Positions 7,949 through 19,000 of a DNA stretch of 64,000 nt are shown here, one piece after another. The stretch covers positions 1-64,000 of the forward strand of contig JBFWWP010000015.1 of the NCBI GenBank assembly GCA_050246115.1, in the 5' to 3' direction. Below the pieces are notes generated by a model, which searched no databases, was not told where the DNA came from, and saw only the letters and a list, made by a program, of their open reading frames with translations. A program made the position numbers and the translations under genes. Source of the DNA: JBFWWP01 sp050246115. GTDB taxonomy: Bacteria; Planctomycetota; UBA8108; UBA1146; JAJFFE01. The first letter of the stretch is position 1. Every line of letters starts with the position of its first letter.

Positions 7949-8926
7949 ATGCGCATCTCGCTGTGGATCGTGATCCTGCTCGTTACCGGTCTCCCCCGAG
8001 GAACTTCGGCAGCCACCTTCGTCGGCATTTCGAACGTAACGCAAACTCTGTACGAGCTGAACTCGGCGACCGGCGCCTCGGTGCTCATTGGGCCCACCGG
8101 GATCCCGAGCACCGTGTACGGTGCCTGCACCTCAGGAGTCATCGGGCACGTGTTCGCAACGACCTTGGACAGCCTCTACCTGGTGGACGCGACCACCGGC
8201 AACTCGACGCTGGTGGGGAACTACAACGGCGCGGCCACCAACATGCGCGAGATCGCGTACGATACTGCGACCGACACTCTGTACGGCACGGACTACGCGA
8301 GTCTGTACACGCTGGACCCCACGACCGCGACGGCGACGTTGCTCGGCGCGCACGGTGGCGGCGTGACTGCGCTGTGGGCGCTCACGCACGTGCCGGGGGT
8401 TGGATTGCGCGGCATGAGTGGCGCCAACTACGTGGCGCTCGACGCAACCACGGGGCTGGCGACCCAGATCGGCAGCACGGCTGCGGGAATCCTCGACGTC
8501 ACGTACGATCCCGACCTCGATGTGCTGATCGGCGGCAACACCGCGAGCTTCTACCACTTCAACGTCACGACCGGGGCCGCCACGTTGATGGGTACGGTTC
8601 CCAACATGCTGGGCTATGCCCGCGTCGCCGAGATGACGAGTGCGGGCCTGTTGTTTCGCCGCGGCGACGCCAACGCGAGCGGTTCGGTCAGCCTGCCGGA
8701 TGTCATTACATTGCTCAACTTCCTGTTCGTGCCGGGAAGACCGGCGCCCGTCTGCCCGGATGCCGCCGACGCCAATGACGACGGCAGCTTGAGCCTGCCG
8801 GACGTGATCACCATGCTCAACTACTTGTTCGCGGGCGGCTCACCGCTCGTGTCGCCGGGGCCCACCCAATGCGGACCGGACCCGACCAGCGACGGTCTCG
8901 CAGCGTGCAGCCAAACCGGTTGCTGA
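7949..8926 (+). CDS. Secreted beta-propeller-like protein with C-terminal dockerin
   Basis: A 325-residue protein. The ATG at 7949 has AAGGAGG upstream and gives a clear signal peptide (SLWIVILLVTGLPRG then TSAA). Residues 23-230 hold short repeats with LDxTTGxATxLG spacing (for example LVDATTGNSTLVG, LDPTTATATLLG, LDATTGLATQIG and FNVTTGAATLMG). This is a beta-propeller pattern seen in surface proteins. From residue 236 a dockerin-like pair of calcium loops follows (RGDANASGSVSLPDVI and DANDDGSLSLPDVI), then a tail CGPDPTSDGLAAC. The function is unknown; it is probably attached to the cell surface or an extracellular complex through the dockerin. An intact foldback element lies just upstream and may carry or disturb its promoter. 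Confidence 0.85.
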   Translation: MRISLWIVILLVTGLPRGTSAATFVGISNVTQTLYELNSATGASVLIGPTGIPSTVYGACTSGVIGHVFATTLDSLYLVDATTGNSTLVGNYNGAATNMREIAYDTATDTLYGTDYASLYTLDPTTATATLLGAHGGGVTALWALTHVPGVGLRGMSGANYVALDATTGLATQIGSTAAGILDVTYDPDLDVLIGGNTASFYHFNVTTGAATLMGTVPNMLGYARVAEMTSAGLLFRRGDANASGSVSLPDVITLLNFLFVPGRPAPVCPDAADANDDGSLSLPDVITMLNYLFAGGSPLVSPGPTQCGPDPTSDGLAACSQTGC

Positions 8927-8942
8927 TGGGACTCACGCCCGC

Positions 8943-9021
8943 AGGATTTCGAGGTTTTCGGATCGGTCGAAGATGGCCCGAAGCGACGAGCAAGAGGCTG
9001 AAGTTATTCTGGGGCGACTTC
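8943..9021. mobile_element. Decayed half copy of the foldback element, overlapping metG
   Basis: This 79-base segment matches 7686-7764 of copy 1 with three substitutions. The other half is missing. Its outer end, with TAA at 9022-9024, lies inside metG. Read on the minus strand, the target triplet and terminal repeat encode the last six residues LEVAPE and the TAA stop of metG. It sits between convergent genes, and the more diverged sequence suggests an older insertion than the two intact copies. Confidence 0.85.
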
Positions 9022-10653
9022 TAAGCGCGGAAACAGCACGCCGGGGGGGAAGATGGCGCTTCCCGGCGCGAGCGTCGGGGTCCCGAGTGCGCCCAGTAGC
9101 GCGTCGGTCGGCTGCCCCTCGCGACCGAAGCTGCCGAGCAACTTCGCCGCGACCTCCGGCATGAACGGATGCAGCAGCACCGCGAGCGCATGGACCAGTT
9201 CCAGGCACGCGCCGATATCGACGGCGCAGCGCGTGAGATCCTCTTTGCGCGTCTTCCAGGGCTGGGCGGCATCGAAGTAGCGGTTGCCCTCGCGGGCCAA
9301 GTCGATGACGGCCCACTGAGCGTCGCGCAGTCGAATGGCTTCGATCAGCTCGAGCCAACGATCGCGAGCCTGGGCGATATGCGCATACAGGCCCGCTGCC
9401 GTTGCATCGCCCGCCACGCCGGTCGGCACGCGCGAGTCGAAGTAGCGCTCCGCGAACGTGAACACGCGATGGCAGAGGTTGCCCAAGACATCGGACAGCA
9501 CCTCGTTGTTGCGCTGGATGAAGTCCTCGTAGGTAAAGGTCGTGTCGCGCCCTTCCGGGGCGATGGCGGTCAGATAGTAGCGTACGCGATCGCTGCCGTA
9601 CTCGGCGACGAGGTCCTCGGCCCACACGGCGTTGCCCGTCGACTTCGAGATCTTGGCACCGCCGAGGTGCAAGTGCTCGTTCGCCGGCACATCGAACGGT
9701 AGGTCGAGGCCGCCGTGTCCGATCAACATGGCCGGCCAGATGACCGCGTGGAAGATCGTGTTGTCCTTGCCGATGAAGTGCACGATCCGCGACGTGGGAT
9801 CTTCCCAGTAACGCCGCCAACCTTCGGGCTCACCGCGCGCCGCGAACAGCTCTTGCGTGAACGAGAGATAGCCGATCGGGGCGTCGAACCACACGTAGAG
9901 CACCTTGCCCTCGGCCTCCGGGAGCGGCACCGGCACGCCCCAGTCGAGGTCGCGCGTGATGGAGCGCTCCGGTAACCCTTGCTTGACCAGGCCGAGTGCG
10001 AAGTTGCGCACCGTCTCGCGCCACCCCTTGCGCCCGGACAGATACTCGACGAGACGTTCTTGGTAGCGATCGAGGCGCAGGAACCAGTGGGTGGTGCGCC
10101 GGATCTCCGGCACCGACTTGCAGGTGGCGCAGTACGGGTCGATCAGGAGCGTCTGCTCGTACGACTCGCCGCAGTGGTCACATTGGTCGCCGCGCGCCCC
10201 GGCGGTTCGGCAACGCGGGCACGTTCCTTCGACGTAACGATCCGGTAGGTAGCGGTTGCAGGTCAAGCAATAGAACTGCTCGGTTTCGCGCGGCACGATA
10301 TCGCCGGCCTCGTGGATGCGCCGAAAGAAGTCTTGCGACGCCGCCACGTGGTGCGGACACGTCGAAGTGCCGCTGTAGATGTCGAACTCGATGCCGAGGC
10401 TCGCGAACGCGCTCCGTTGCGCGCGGTTGTAGCGCTCGACGATTGCGGGCGGCGATAGCCCCTCCTTCTGCGCGGAGATCGTCACCGGCACCCCGTGGTC
10501 GTCCGAGCCGCACACGAAGAGCACGTCGTCGCCCCGCATGCGCAGGTAGCGGACGTAGACATCGGCCGGGAGATACACGCCGGCGACATGCCCAATGTGC
10601 GGCCGGTTGTTCGCGTACGGGAGCGCACCCGTGACGAGGAAGCGCCGCTTCAC
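9004..10653 (-). CDS. metG: Methionyl-tRNA synthetase
   Basis: A 549-residue class I synthetase that charges tRNA-Met. HIGH motif: NRPHIGHVAG near residue 16. KMSKS motif appears as KISKS, preceded by HLHLGGA. The connective-peptide zinc knuckles are present (CLTCNRYLPD, CPRCR, CDHCG, CATCK). The C-terminal EMAP/Trbp111-like tRNA-binding domain of some MetRS is absent. The GTG start at 10653 overlaps the DUF1844 stop as GTGA, so it is the last gene of a coupled operon. The final residues LEVAPE and the stop are provided by a mobile-element remnant (8943-9021), so the original C-terminus was probably altered without loss of function. Confidence 0.97.
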   Translation of the reverse strand: MKRRFLVTGALPYANNRPHIGHVAGVYLPADVYVRYLRMRGDDVLFVCGSDDHGVPVTISAQKEGLSPPAIVERYNRAQRSAFASLGIEFDIYSGTSTCPHHVAASQDFFRRIHEAGDIVPRETEQFYCLTCNRYLPDRYVEGTCPRCRTAGARGDQCDHCGESYEQTLLIDPYCATCKSVPEIRRTTHWFLRLDRYQERLVEYLSGRKGWRETVRNFALGLVKQGLPERSITRDLDWGVPVPLPEAEGKVLYVWFDAPIGYLSFTQELFAARGEPEGWRRYWEDPTSRIVHFIGKDNTIFHAVIWPAMLIGHGGLDLPFDVPANEHLHLGGAKISKSTGNAVWAEDLVAEYGSDRVRYYLTAIAPEGRDTTFTYEDFIQRNNEVLSDVLGNLCHRVFTFAERYFDSRVPTGVAGDATAAGLYAHIAQARDRWLELIEAIRLRDAQWAVIDLAREGNRYFDAAQPWKTRKEDLTRCAVDIGACLELVHALAVLLHPFMPEVAAKLLGSFGREGQPTDALLGALGTPTLAPGSAIFPPGVLFPRLEVAPE

Positions 10654-11130
10654 CGCGGTGGACCTGGCGGGGGCATGGCGGCTGCCGCCATCGCCCGGGA
10701 AGCGAGCGACGCGAACAGTGTGCGCAGCTCTTGGAGCATCTGGTCGAGCGTCGCCTTCTCCTCCGGCGTCAGATTGCCGCGCGTCTTCTGCTCGAGGACG
10801 CCGAGGAGTTCGATGTGGTCGCGAGCGAACTCGAGGTCGAGGCCGCGCATGCCCGTCGCCGGGTCCGGCATTTGTCCGAGCCCGGCGAGCGCCTGCATGG
10901 CGAGCGGGCGCACCAAGTCGAGAAAGGTGAGGCGCCCGGGCGGGGCGCTCGCCGCGGCGGTCGGGCGTTCGCTGGGACTGGGGGCGGGACCCGGCGCGCT
11001 GGTCCCGGACTCGGTCGACGCGGATCGAGGCACCGGGTTCAGGCGCTCCTGCTCGGCGCGCATGGCGGCCTCGATCTTCTCCTTCTCTTCCTCCGCGCGA
11101 CGTTTCCAGTCGTCGTCGCTGCGCTTCTCT

Positions 11131-11141
<11 letters not shown>
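10650..11141 (-). CDS. DUF1844 family protein
   Basis: A 163-residue protein. Its N-terminal 35 residues are a charged helix (DDDWKRRAEEEKEKIEAAMR), followed by a Pro/Ser/Ala-rich linker. The C-terminal half carries the DUF1844 core (FLDLVRPLAMQALAGLG, then LARDHIELLGVLEQKTRGNLT-like helices, here FARDHIELLGVLEQKT, and LDQMLQELRTLF). The ATG at 11141 has AGGAG upstream and overlaps pyrG by 11 bases. The stop overlaps metG by 4. The biochemical role is unknown; its conserved place among CTP and tRNA-charging genes suggests a housekeeping role. Confidence 0.88.
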
Positions 11142-12737
<1,596 letters not shown>

Positions 12738-12741
<4 letters not shown>

Positions 12742-13496
12742 TGTGCGCTTCCGTCCTTGCGCCAACGCGCGAGGAATAGACTGTAGTCATCGGGAGTGTC
12801 GATCCCCGCCGGGGCACTCTCGACGATGCCAACCTCGATCCGCAACCCCATTTCCAGAAAACGAAGCTGCTCCAACCGTTCCCATTCTTCGAGCGGCGAT
12901 GGCCCGCGCGCGGTGAACGCCGTGAGCGCACCGGCGCGGAAGCCGTAGATCCCGACATGACAGTGCCAGCGCACCGAGGAGCCGCTCCCCGCGTCACGCC
13001 GGTGCGGGATCGCCGCCCGCGAGAAGTACAGCGCGTGACCGTCCTCGGCGATGACGACCTTCACACGGTTGGGATCGTGGAACCCCGCCGAGTCCCATCG
13101 ACACGTGGCGAGCGTCGCAACGGCGGCGTCGCCTCGGGCAGCGAGCAACCGAAAGACCAAGTCGACGGCGAGCGGGTCGATCTCGGGCTCGTCACCTTGC
13201 ACGTTGACGACATGGTCTCGCTCCGGGTCGAGCCCCAGCGCCAGTGCCGCTGCCGCCACGCGGTCGGTGCCGCTCGGCAGCGCTGGGTCGGTGAGTACGC
13301 ACTCGCCTCCGAAGTCGCGAACGACGTCGGCGATCTCCGCACCGTCCGCCGCGACCACCACGCGCGAAACCGCCGGCACCTGACGGCAACGCTCGTAGCC
13401 GTGACGGAGCAGAGGCCAGCCAGAATCGCTCCGGAGTAGCTTCGCGGGAAAGCGCTGGGAAGCCAGACGAGCCGGGATGATGATCACGCGCGCCAT
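12738..13496 (-). CDS. kdsB: 3-deoxy-manno-octulosonate cytidylyltransferase (CMP-Kdo synthetase)
   Basis: A 252-residue enzyme that activates Kdo with CTP for lipopolysaccharide inner-core synthesis. Start: the ATG at 13496 (MARVIIIPARLASQRFPAK), which is the family N-terminus; the longer open frame upstream is low-quality sequence. Motifs include IIIPARLASQRFP, VVVAADGAEI, VNVQGDEPEI and HVGIYGFRA. Loss-of-function changes are not seen. It is the first gene of the coupled operon kdsB-pyrG-DUF1844-metG. It shows that the organism makes Kdo and so probably has LPS. Confidence 0.95.
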
Positions 13497-13607
13497 GGAG
13501 GAGACAGCATAGCGAGGTCGTCTCGCGGCGTCCACCGAGCAGCGGCGTTTCCGCGGTCCGGGCGGGCCCCCGCCGACGCCCACCCCACCACGGCCTCGCG
13601 GCGCGGG

Positions 13608-14666
13608 TCAGACTCCCGATGACGACAGGACCTGCTGATAGTAGGCGACGGTCTTCTCGATCTGCTCGCTGTGCGGGTAGCTCTTGATGACGTTGGCGCG
13701 CCCGCGCTGACCATGCTCGCGGGCGCGCTCGGGGTCACGAGTGAGTTCGATGATCGCGTCCGCCAGGCGCTCGGTGTCGCCGCGCGGAACGACCATACAC
13801 GCCCCCTCCTGCGCCAGGAACGGGAACACCTCACCCCCACCGGTCGCGATCACCGGCAGGCCGTGCGCCATGCCCTCGAGCAACGTCAAGCCAACGCCCC
13901 CCCAGTCGCTGACCACGACCAAGACGTCGAGGACTTGATACATGTCGTCGACGCTCTGACTGGGCTCGACGAAGGTCACCGCGTCGTTCAGCTTCAGCTC
14001 ACGCGCGAGGCGCCGCAATCGGTCCTCGTCGGGCCCCTCGCCGGCGATCATGAAGTGCACCGACTCGCCGCGGTCCAGCACGACCCGCGCCGCCCGCAGG
14101 AACTCGTCGTAGCGACGGCCGCGGTCGAGCCGCCCGAACGCCCCGACGACGGGAGTGTGCGCCGCGGCGCGCGGCTCGGCGCGCGGCACGATCATGTCGG
14201 CGTCGACGCCGTAAGGAATCACCTTCACCCGGCCCTTCGGCACGTCGCGCTCGTTCACGAGATGCTGACGCAGATCCTCGTTGACCGCCACGATGCCACG
14301 GAGGTTGCGCGGTAGCTCCTCGCACTGGTCCTCCTCGAGCCAAGAGTGCAGCGTATGGATCAACGGCGCGCCCACGAGGCGGGAGAAACGCGCCGCGGTG
14401 TCGAGCGGGGCGGAACCACCGGTCGAGTGGATGATTTCTGGCCCGAACTCCGACATGAACTGGAGCAAGCGCTTGAACGAGAAGTAGTTGAACTTGATCT
14501 GGTACGCCTCTTGAGCGCCGAGTTCCTTGAGGCGCGAGAACAGCGGCCCGCCGAGCGCCGCGACCTCGATCTGGTGCCCCTTGCGAACGAGCCCGCGCAC
14601 GAGTTCGAGCGTGTACACGGTTCGACTCGAGTAGGTGAGCTTGGCCGCCACGAGCAGGATCTTCAA
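13608..14666 (-). CDS. Glycosyltransferase family 4
   Basis: A 352-residue GT-B enzyme. I start at the TTG at 14666, which has AGGAG seven bases upstream and gives a GT4-type beginning (LKILLVAAKLTYSSRTVYT). The N-terminal Rossmann half runs to about residue 165. The C-terminal half has VVGAFGRLDRGRRYDEFL and the nucleotide-sugar signature GGVGLTLLEGMAHGLPVIAT, with an E-x7-E-like pair. It transfers a sugar from an activated donor, probably in surface polysaccharide or O-antigen assembly, as the ABC permease just upstream suggests. The donor and acceptor are unknown. Confidence 0.9.
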   Translation of the reverse strand: MKILLVAAKLTYSSRTVYTLELVRGLVRKGHQIEVAALGGPLFSRLKELGAQEAYQIKFNYFSFKRLLQFMSEFGPEIIHSTGGSAPLDTAARFSRLVGAPLIHTLHSWLEEDQCEELPRNLRGIVAVNEDLRQHLVNERDVPKGRVKVIPYGVDADMIVPRAEPRAAAHTPVVGAFGRLDRGRRYDEFLRAARVVLDRGESVHFMIAGEGPDEDRLRRLARELKLNDAVTFVEPSQSVDDMYQVLDVLVVVSDWGGVGLTLLEGMAHGLPVIATGGGEVFPFLAQEGACMVVPRGDTERLADAIIELTRDPERAREHGQRGRANVIKSYPHSEQIEKTVAYYQQVLSSSGV

Positions 14667-14797
14667 CCGGGGTTCTCCTGGGCTAGCGCCCGATCCATCG
14701 CGCTCCCGAACACTTCGTGCCAGCGGCTCACGATCCGAGCCGAAGCCGAGCGATCTCGGGTGAGGTCGACGCACCTTGGCTGTGGGCAAGGGCCCAT
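14663..14797 (-). CDS. Possible small ORF coupled to the glycosyltransferase
   Basis: A 44-codon frame from the ATG at 14797 ends in TGA at 14663, overlapping the TTG start of the glycosyltransferase as TTGA. It is in the same frame as the upstream permease and stays open back to the permease TAG (67 codons in all). It contains an Arg-rich helix-like segment, ARIVSRWHEVFGSAMDRAL. The overlap pattern argues for translation. I recognise no family, and it could equally be a chance open frame. Confidence 0.3.
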   Translation of the reverse strand: MGPCPQPRCVDLTRDRSASARIVSRWHEVFGSAMDRALAQENPG

Positions 14798-14869
14798 GCC
14801 GGAACCGGAGCCGTCGGTACTGTGGAGGAAGCCGCGACCGAGTGCAATGGGGGCCCGCAGCCGCCGGCG

Positions 14870-15772
14870 CTAATCATAGTCGACGAGCACGTGCTGCAGC
14901 CTCCGGAAGAGCGCTGCACCGAGCGCAAAGGAGCCAAAGGCCAACACCACGGCGACGCTCGCGACCCAGGGCTCTGGCAGACGCCCGAACAGAAGGCACG
15001 AACGATACGACTCGATCATGTAGTAGGTCGGGTTGGCGTAGACGATCCACCGCAGCGCCACCGGCACTGCCGAGGGCTCGAAAGCGACCGGCGAGACGTA
15101 CAGCAGAAAGAGCATGAACACGTTCATGAAGTAGGCGATGTCGGACAGGAGCACACCGGCCGCCGACAGGACCCAGACCAGACCCAGGGTGCCGAGGGCC
15201 TGGAGCGCGACGACCACGGGGAGCCACAGCAAGTGCCAAGTCGCGAGCCCCTTGGAGACGGTGAGAACCGTGACGATCCCGAGACTCACGCCTTGCGAGA
15301 CGAGGCTCACCGCCACCACCCGCGGAGCGATCAGCTCGATGGGAACGATGACGTTCTTCACCAAATGGATGTTCTGCTTGAGCGATAGGCAGCCGCTCGT
15401 GACCGCCTCGCTGAAGCCGATGTACGGGATCAGCCCACAGAAAACGTAGAGCACGAACAGCATCGGATCGTCCGCCGGCAACCCCGTGAGCCGAGCCGCG
15501 GCATCCGCCGACAGCCGAGCGCCGAACACGACCCGAAACACGAACACGTAGGTTCCCAAGAGGAGGATCGGGAGCAGCACGACCCACAGCTTGCCGAAGG
15601 CGGAGCCGGCGAATCGCTTCTCGAGCTCGACGCGAGTCGTCGCCCACAGTACGCGCCGGTGGCGGCCCATGAGCCGCACCATCGCGAGTGCCGTCGACAC
15701 CACGAAGACCGCGGCGGCCGCCAACCGGCCTCGGCGACCGCCGTGATGCACTGCCGGACTCACGGACAACAC
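14870..15772 (-). CDS. Polysaccharide-type ABC-2 permease (Wzm-like)
   Basis: A 300-residue integral membrane protein with six predicted spans, among them LWVVLLPILLLGTYVFVFRVVFG, PMLFVLYVFCGLIPYIGF, LLWLPVVVALQALGTLGLVWVL and FMNVFMLFLLYVSPVAF in order (longer runs abbreviated by position: about 60-82, 105-122, 178-200, 215-232). The cytoplasmic motif SLKQNIHLVKNVIVP and the NPTYYMIESYRSCL block are typical of O-antigen/teichoic acid exporters. The GTG at 15772 has AGGAG upstream; ATGs at 15682 and 15670 are alternatives. The partner ATPase (Wzt/TagH type) is not beside it and must be encoded elsewhere. It probably exports a glycan built with the adjacent glycosyltransferase. Confidence 0.85.
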   Translation of the reverse strand: MLSVSPAVHHGGRRGRLAAAAVFVVSTALAMVRLMGRHRRVLWATTRVELEKRFAGSAFGKLWVVLLPILLLGTYVFVFRVVFGARLSADAAARLTGLPADDPMLFVLYVFCGLIPYIGFSEAVTSGCLSLKQNIHLVKNVIVPIELIAPRVVAVSLVSQGVSLGIVTVLTVSKGLATWHLLWLPVVVALQALGTLGLVWVLSAAGVLLSDIAYFMNVFMLFLLYVSPVAFEPSAVPVALRWIVYANPTYYMIESYRSCLLFGRLPEPWVASVAVVLAFGSFALGAALFRRLQHVLVDYD

Positions 15773-16076
15773 GCAACTCCTGCTCCGAGGAAACGATAGG
15801 GTCAGGTCCGATCGGGCCGACGCCCATGCCGGCGCTCGACTGCAGGTCGACGACGCCGAGGGTCACCAGCGACGGATCCACGCCGGCGACTCGGGTCGAG
15901 AGCCTCGCAGATCGGCGGCCCGCCGGCAAGTCACGCCGGGGCGCTTGTCGGGCCGGCGGGGGCGCCGCTACGATCACCGCAGCCGGTTTGCCGGGAAGCG
16001 GGATCCACTATGCCGGAGGCCAACGGTCGGAGCGTCCGAGCCCGTCGGCGACTCCGCTGAGACACAGGATGGACTC
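15773..16076. other. Divergent intergenic region
   Basis: A 304-base spacer between the leftward permease and the rightward helicase. It should hold both promoters. An imperfect inverted repeat built on CCCGCCGGC (near 15918) and GCCGGCGGG (near 15953) is visible. I see no convincing gene. Confidence 0.5.
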
Positions 16077-19000
16077 ATGGCGAACTCTCGCGGTACCCCG
16101 TTCGACTTCACGCCGACGGCGCGACTGCGTGCCCTCGAGTACGTCCGTAGCAACCTGGTTCAAGTCGACACCACCGACCCCACCAAGATTGTGGCTCGAG
16201 TGGGACCCCACCGGGTATTCGTGACTGCGCCCGGCAACGAAATCGACGCTTGGTGCGACTGCGACTCGACCCATGTGGCCTGCGAGCACCTGGCGGCGAC
16301 CTTCCTGTTCCTGGAGCAGGAACTCAACTCCGACCCAGGCGCCGGGGACCGTCGGTCATGGCGCCAAGCCTTCCACCCGCTCGATGTAGCTCGCTTCCAT
16401 CCGGCGAGCCATCGTTGGAGTTCGTTTCAGATCGGTCAATCGCAACTGTGCTACGTCGTCGCCACCGCTGGCTCCGACGGCTTGCGGTGCGAGGTCCGGC
16501 TACAACGGCGCCGAAAGGACGGAGCCTGGGGCGAAGGGCGCGCGATCCGCCTCGAGTCGCTCGATCCTACCGAGTTCGACCCGGTCGAGTTCGAGGTGCT
16601 GCAACAGTTGCGAGCCAACAGTTTCGAGCCTGGTCTCTTCGGTTACCGGCGGTCGCGCCCGATGCGCGGGCCGGCGGTGTACGGACTCGTGCCCGAGGCC
16701 GCGTCCGCCGTGCTGCGCGCGCTTGCGGGGACGGGCCGGCTCTATCTGGAAGACACCGTGGACCACGCGCGGTTGTCTTGGTCGCACACGCCCTGGGAGC
16801 TGGAGATCGACTTCGCACCGAACCCAAAGACCGCGACGTTCACCGTGACCGGAGCGCTGCGGCGAGGGGAGGAGCGCCGAGAACTGTCGCAACTGCAGTG
16901 GCGCTTCGGGGACTGCATCGGCGTCGAGAACGAGATCTCCGGGTTGGCGCCTGGCATTGCGCCTTGGATCAGGGTCCTCGAGAGTCCGACGCTGCGCAAC
17001 ATCCCGGTTTCCGAGCGTGAGGCGGTGTTGCGTCAGATCTTGGAACGAACCCACTACCCGATCCTACGACCGGGGGTTGGCCCGCGCGAAGACGTGCGAG
17101 CGCCCCGGGGACGGATCGTCGTGACGACCCCCGCACAGCGCAGCCAATCCAGCAACCTCGAGTGCCAACTGTTCTTTGACTACGGTGATGGCATTCTGGT
17201 CGAAGGCGACGCGCCGACGGCGCTTGCTGGGTTCCCCTCCGCCGACGTCGTGGTTCGGCGCGACTTCGACGCCGAACGCCGTTTGGTCGAGCAGGTGGTG
17301 ACGGCAGGGGCTCAACGCAAGGTCCGAGACACGGATCTGGGCGACTTCACGATCTCGCCGAAACAGCTGTCGGCGGCCGTCGATCACCTGGTCGAGCGCG
17401 GCTGGTCGGTGGAGGCCGAGGGAGTTCGCTATCGCAATGCCGGAGCGTTTCGTTTCGAAGTGAGTTCCGGGATCGACTGGTTCGGCGTCTCCGGCGGAGT
17501 CGACTTCGAAGGCGAGTGGCTGCCCATGCCCAAGCTCCTGGCCCAGCTCCGTCGGGGTAAGAACCTCGTCGAACTCGGAGACGGCAGCCAGGGGATCTTG
17601 CCGGCGGACTGGCTCGAGAGCACGGGCTTGGTGCTGTCCTTGGGCGATCGCGTCGAGGAAACCGTTCGCTTCCAGAAGTCCCAGTCGTGGGTTCTCGACG
17701 TGCTGCTGCTGCAACAACCGGACATCGACATCGACGAGCAACTGCGATCGTTTCGCGAACGGGTCCGGTCGTTCGAACGCGTCACGCCGAAGGAAGCGCC
17801 GGCCAGCTTCTGCGGCACCCTGCGGGGCTACCAACGCGATGGACTCGCATGGCTGAACTTCTTGCGTGAGATCGGGCTGGGCGGCTGCTTGGCCGACGAC
17901 ATGGGGCTCGGCAAGACGGTGCAGCTGCTCGCGCACTTGGACGGGCTACGCACAGCCAAGTCGGGCGGCGGCCCGCACCTCGTCGTGGCGCCGCGCTCGG
18001 TCGTCGGCAACTGGCTGCGCGAAGCGAAGCGGTTTGCCCCGTCGCTCCGCGCGGTCGACTATACCGGGGCGGATCGCGAGCTCACGGGCGGCGACGTCTA
18101 CGTCACGACGTACGGGATCTTGCGTCAGGACCTCGTGGCGCTGCGCGCGGTGCAGTTCGACACAGTGATCTTGGATGAAGCGCAAGCGATCAAGAACGAG
18201 GCGAGTCAAACCGCCAAGGCTGCGCGACTCTTGCGCGGCCACCACCGGCTGGCCATGACCGGCACTCCGATCGAGAATCACATCGGCGAGCTGTGGAGCT
18301 TGTTCGAGTTCTTGAACCCTGGGATGCTCGGCGCTGCCAGCCGCTTTCGCGAGATCACGGCGAGCGGTGGCAATGGGCCGAACCCGCCGGCGCCGCCACC
18401 CGTGCCCGCGACCTCCACGGCACGAGTACTACCCTTCGATCGCACGACATCGGCCCCGCCGGTCGCAAATGGCAAACGCTCGGAGTCGGGGAAACCCGCG
18501 CCGACCCACTCAGGGCCACCGAGCTCGGTACCCCGGAGTTCGAGCTTCGTCGCGCAGGCGATTCGTCCGTTCATCCTGCGGCGGACGAAGGAACAGGTCC
18601 TCACCGAGTTGCCGCCGAAACTCGAGCAGACGATTTTCTGCGAGATGGAGCCCGAGCAGCAGAACCTGTACCAGGAACTCGCCGAGCACTACCGCCAAGC
18701 ACTGACGCAGAAGGTCGCCGAGGTGGGTCTCGGGAAGGCGAAGATCCACGTCCTCGAGGCACTCCTGCGCCTGCGGCAAGCGGCCTGCCACCCCGCGCTG
18801 CTAAACCGTGGGCACGAGGCCGCGGGAAGCGTGAAGTTGGACGTGCTGGGCGATCACCTCGAGTCGATCCAGGCCGAGGGACACAAAGCGTTGGTGTTCT
18901 CGCAGTTCACGCAGTTCTTGGCCCTGGTGCGCACGGACCTCGATCGCCGCGGCATCGACTACGAGTACCTGGACGGCCGCACCCGCGACCGTGACCTCCG

